NCBI GenBank assembly: GCA_029259875.1
Contig: JAJDEK010000515.1
Location: 1-6,980, forward strand
From: Planctomycetaceae bacterium
GTDB lineage: Bacteria; Planctomycetota; Planctomycetia; Planctomycetales; Planctomycetaceae
Direction of reading: 5' to 3'
DNA length: 6,980 nucleotides
The position numbers and the translations under genes were made by a program. Numbering within the stretch: position 1 is the stretch's first letter; each line of letters begins with the position of its first letter. This document shows, in pieces, positions 5,092-6,980 of the stretch. The notes below the pieces were generated by a model. It made no database searches. It worked only from the letters and a program-made list of their open reading frames with translations, and was not told the DNA's origin.

Positions 5092-5838
5092 GTGTTTGTA
5101 GCTGCATCATCACGTTGTTTTTCGGATGAATCGTTCGAAGTAAGTTGTGAACGATTAACGGATCTGGAATTTGACAAAATTGAGATCTGGATGGATGAAG
5201 AAAGTGATCATCTGAAGCCATCCGAGGTGGTCGATTCCCCGGAAGATTTTGCTTCACGTTTTCGGGAAGCAACGCGGCTGACACCGATTGCTTTTTGTCT
5301 GGAAAATGACATGACTCCCGATAAGTTTCAATTGTTGTGTAAAACGGCAAAGCTGATGCGAGTTGCTCAGATTACGATTCCTGCTTCTCCGCTGGGAACG
5401 CCCTTTAATTCCGAAATCGACCGTTTGAAAACGTTACTAGAAATTGCCAGTCGCGATGGTATCTGTCTTTCGATCAAAACTAAGACCGGCCAACTTACCG
5501 AAGATCCACGCACAGCGACGGAACTATGTCAGTCCGTCAAAGGTTTAGGAATCACACTGGACCCCAGTTATTATACCTGCGGTCCCTACAGTAGCACTTC
5601 TTATGACTTGATTTTTCCTTACGTCTGCCACGTACATTTGAGAGATTCCACCAGCGATCAAATCCAGGTTCCAGTGGGATTGGGTGAAATTGATTACAGT
5701 CGACTGATCAGCCAACTCGAACGTGAGGAGTATCATCAGTTTCTCTCAGTGGAAGTTCTACCTGCATTACTGAGTGGAGTAGATCGAGCACTGGAGCTTC
5801 GTAAATTACGAATGCTTTTGGAATCCGTTGTGATCTAA
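5092..5838 (+). CDS. Xylose-isomerase-like TIM-barrel protein (sugar phosphate isomerase/epimerase family)
   Basis: The GTG start gives 248 residues beginning MFVAASSRCFSD, a first beta-strand as expected for this family, and it has the best Shine-Dalgarno. No signal peptide follows, so the protein is probably cytoplasmic. Beta-alpha units are visible: DLEFDKIEIWM (24-34), HLKPSEV (40-46), LTPIAFCLEN (63-72), AQITIPASPLGTP (92-104), GICLSIKTKTG (123-133), GLGITLDPSYYTCGP (151-165), VCHVHLRDS (178-186), VGLGEIDYSRLI (195-206) and LSVEVLP (218-224). Compared with D-tagatose-3-epimerase-type enzymes, Asp157, His182 and Glu221 fit three of the four metal ligands. The position of the first ligand Glu falls in 'SIKTKTG', where Lys129 stands instead. 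Activity may therefore be altered; an isomerase or epimerase acting on a sugar or inositol derivative is family inference only. It converges on the sulfatase gene with 41 bp between. Confidence 0.82.
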   Translation: MFVAASSRCFSDESFEVSCERLTDLEFDKIEIWMDEESDHLKPSEVVDSPEDFASRFREATRLTPIAFCLENDMTPDKFQLLCKTAKLMRVAQITIPASPLGTPFNSEIDRLKTLLEIASRDGICLSIKTKTGQLTEDPRTATELCQSVKGLGITLDPSYYTCGPYSSTSYDLIFPYVCHVHLRDSTSDQIQVPVGLGEIDYSRLISQLEREEYHQFLSVEVLPALLSGVDRALELRKLRMLLESVVI

Positions 5839-5858
5839 ACCTGGATCGGGTTTATTTT
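5836..5858 (+). terminator. Weak candidate terminator of the TIM-barrel gene
   Basis: TAAACC (5836-5841, beginning with the stop codon) can pair with GGTTTA (5849-5854) around a 7-nt loop, and TTTT follows (5855-5858). The stem is short and A/T-rich, so termination would be inefficient. The arms are also palindromic for the convergent sulfatase transcript, but no T-run follows on that strand. Confidence 0.3.
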
Positions 5859-5879
5859 AGAGTCGGAGCTTCGAAACAA

Positions 5880-6980
5880 TCATTGGGTATGCGCGCTATT
5901 TAGTTTCTTGCGCGGGAATTTTTCTTCCAGTAGTTTCACAGCTTTTTGAAACGCAACCTTGTCGGAAGGAATATCGGCAATGTTGCTGTTTTCGTCAGGG
6001 TCCACTTTGTGGTCATAGAGTTCTCGTGCTTCGACCTTGCCGGTATTGAAATCCCGCCATTCGGTATACCGATAGCGTGGCGTGCGGACTGAGACCCCCA
6101 TGAATTGAGGGTTGCCTTTGAAATACGCGGGCCGTGGATGTTGAGTGTAGGCGGCGGGTTTGACTTGCTGTGTGGGATCATTGAGCAGTGGAACCAAGCT
6201 TTTGCCTTCCAGTGGACTGGAGTCGGGCAGGTTGCATAATTCTACCAGCGTTGGATACATATCGAGTAATTCCACGAGCGCATCTGAAGATGTGCCCGCC
6301 TGTTTCATTTTCGGAACAGAGATCATCAAAGGCACATGCGCATCATTTTCAAAATTCGAAGTCTTACACCACAGACCATGTTCACCCAGATGAAAACCAT
6401 GATCAGACCAAAAGACAATGATGGTGTTGTCATTCAATCCCAGCCGATCTAGTTCAGCAATGACTTTCCCCACTTGGGCATCAAGGTAGCTGATGCCCGC
6501 CAAATAACCTTTACGTAGTTCGATGACTTCTTTTGTACTGAGCTTTTTGCCTTTAGCTCCCAGTAATTCGCGGCCATTATGCAAAGCAATTTTGGGTACA
6601 TCTTTGGGAGGCGTGGGATTATCGGGAGCGGTAATTGGGCTTTTGTCATAAAGGTCCCAGTATTTTTTAGGAGGATTGAAGGGGAGATGTGGCTTCCAAA
6701 AACCGACTGCTAAAAAGAAAGGTTCCTGCTTCTGCTTGAGTTTCTGCAAAGCGTCGACTGCAAGATCAGCGATGCGCCCATCGAAGTAAGCAGAGTCCGG
6801 TACATCGCGACGTTCCGTTTTTAAAGCTTTGGCCAGATTGACAGGTAGCTCTTCGTTTTTGCCGATAACCGGTTTGTCACTGCCATGAGTTGCATAATGC
6901 ATGACCGCGGGCACAGACCACGATGCCGGGTCACCTTGAATATTCTGCCGCCAGTTGTGGAAAATTTTTCCGATGTTCTG
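5880..6980 (-). CDS. Sulfatase, iduronate-2-sulfatase-like, N-terminal part outside window
   Basis: The frame is open through the right edge, so 366 C-terminal residues are seen. An internal GTG at 6912-6914 is not the start, because the upstream codons encode the conserved 'IGKIFHNWRQ' and 'DPASWS' segments of sulfatases. Counting from the edge, PFFLAVGFWKPHLPF (87-101) carries the Lys-Pro-His motif, with His98 an active-site residue by family analogy. FWSDHGFHLGEHGLWCK (190-206) carries the metal-binding Asp193-His194 pair and Lys206, matching Asp334/His335/Lys347 of human iduronate-2-sulfatase. ELYDHKVDPDENSNIA (320-334) is the usual C-terminal sulfatase block. The catalytic Cys (C-x-P-S-R, oxidised to formylglycine) and any signal peptide lie outside the window, so maturation and location cannot be judged. 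The likely reaction is sulfate-ester hydrolysis on a polysaccharide; the substrate is unknown. The end is ordinary and intact. Confidence 0.92.
   Translation of the reverse strand, partial: QNIGKIFHNWRQNIQGDPASWSVPAVMHYATHGSDKPVIGKNEELPVNLAKALKTERRDVPDSAYFDGRIADLAVDALQKLKQKQEPFFLAVGFWKPHLPFNPPKKYWDLYDKSPITAPDNPTPPKDVPKIALHNGRELLGAKGKKLSTKEVIELRKGYLAGISYLDAQVGKVIAELDRLGLNDNTIIVFWSDHGFHLGEHGLWCKTSNFENDAHVPLMISVPKMKQAGTSSDALVELLDMYPTLVELCNLPDSSPLEGKSLVPLLNDPTQQVKPAAYTQHPRPAYFKGNPQFMGVSVRTPRYRYTEWRDFNTGKVEARELYDHKVDPDENSNIADIPSDKVAFQKAVKLLEEKFPRKKLNSAHTQ

Noticed and set aside
4991..5350. 119-codon leftward open frame overlapping the start of the TIM-barrel gene
   Set aside because: Most of it is antisense to a gene with clear family motifs. 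The translation has no recognisable domain and no ribosome-binding site was evident.
6912..6914. GTG as the start of the sulfatase gene
   Set aside because: The frame stays open to the window edge, and the upstream residues (IGKIFHNW, DPASWS) are conserved sulfatase sequence, so this is an internal valine.
1..6980. CRISPR array, tRNA/rRNA gene, insertion sequence, prophage or defence cassette
   Set aside because: No regularly spaced repeats, tRNA-like arms, transposase or phage motifs, or terminal inverted repeats were seen on either strand.

Overview
The window reads as a piece of a planctomycete chromosome, probably from the Planctomycetaceae and possibly Gimesia-like. This rests on gene content and protein style, not on a marker gene. 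The content includes a Tat-exported DUF1501 protein, an iduronate-2-sulfatase-like sulfatase, a small exported TolB/PD40-type propeller, a Gln-rich lipoprotein ending in an aromatic GPDDFF-type tail, and a xylose-isomerase-like TIM-barrel protein. Base composition is moderate, and wide A/T-rich spacers separate the genes.

Layout, left to right: (1) the 3' part of a HlyD-type membrane-fusion/efflux adaptor gene on the + strand, cut by the left edge; (2) a convergent exported beta-propeller gene on the - strand (1159-2088); (3) a 676-bp spacer without recognisable protein-coding content (2089-2764), with candidate promoters for the divergent genes on either side and a clear stem-loop (2708-2740) just ahead of the next gene; (4) a DUF1501 gene on + (start best placed at 2789, end 4165); (5) a strong hairpin terminator (4202-4242) serving (6) a small lipoprotein gene on - (4275-4685); (7) a spacer of about 400 bp (4686-5091) holding a possible 18-codon micro-ORF with a good Shine-Dalgarno; (8) a TIM-barrel isomerase/epimerase-like gene on + (GTG start at 5092, end 5838); (9) a sulfatase gene on - that runs off the right edge (5880-6980).

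The six main genes alternate strands strictly (+ - + - + -), so each appears to be its own transcription unit, in three convergent pairs and two divergent spacers. There is no operon to link them. Most products are predicted to leave the cytoplasm (HlyD adaptor, propeller, DUF1501, lipoprotein, sulfatase), which fits the large exported hydrolase and envelope repertoire of planctomycetes. The sulfatase would act on sulfated polysaccharide, but no partner glycan gene is visible.

I saw no CRISPR array, tRNA, rRNA, insertion sequence or phage gene, and no convincing new multi-gene system. The best leads are modest: a TIM-barrel protein lacking one expected metal-ligand glutamate, a low-complexity lipoprotein with a distinctive tail, structured leader and spacer elements, and a micro-ORF.
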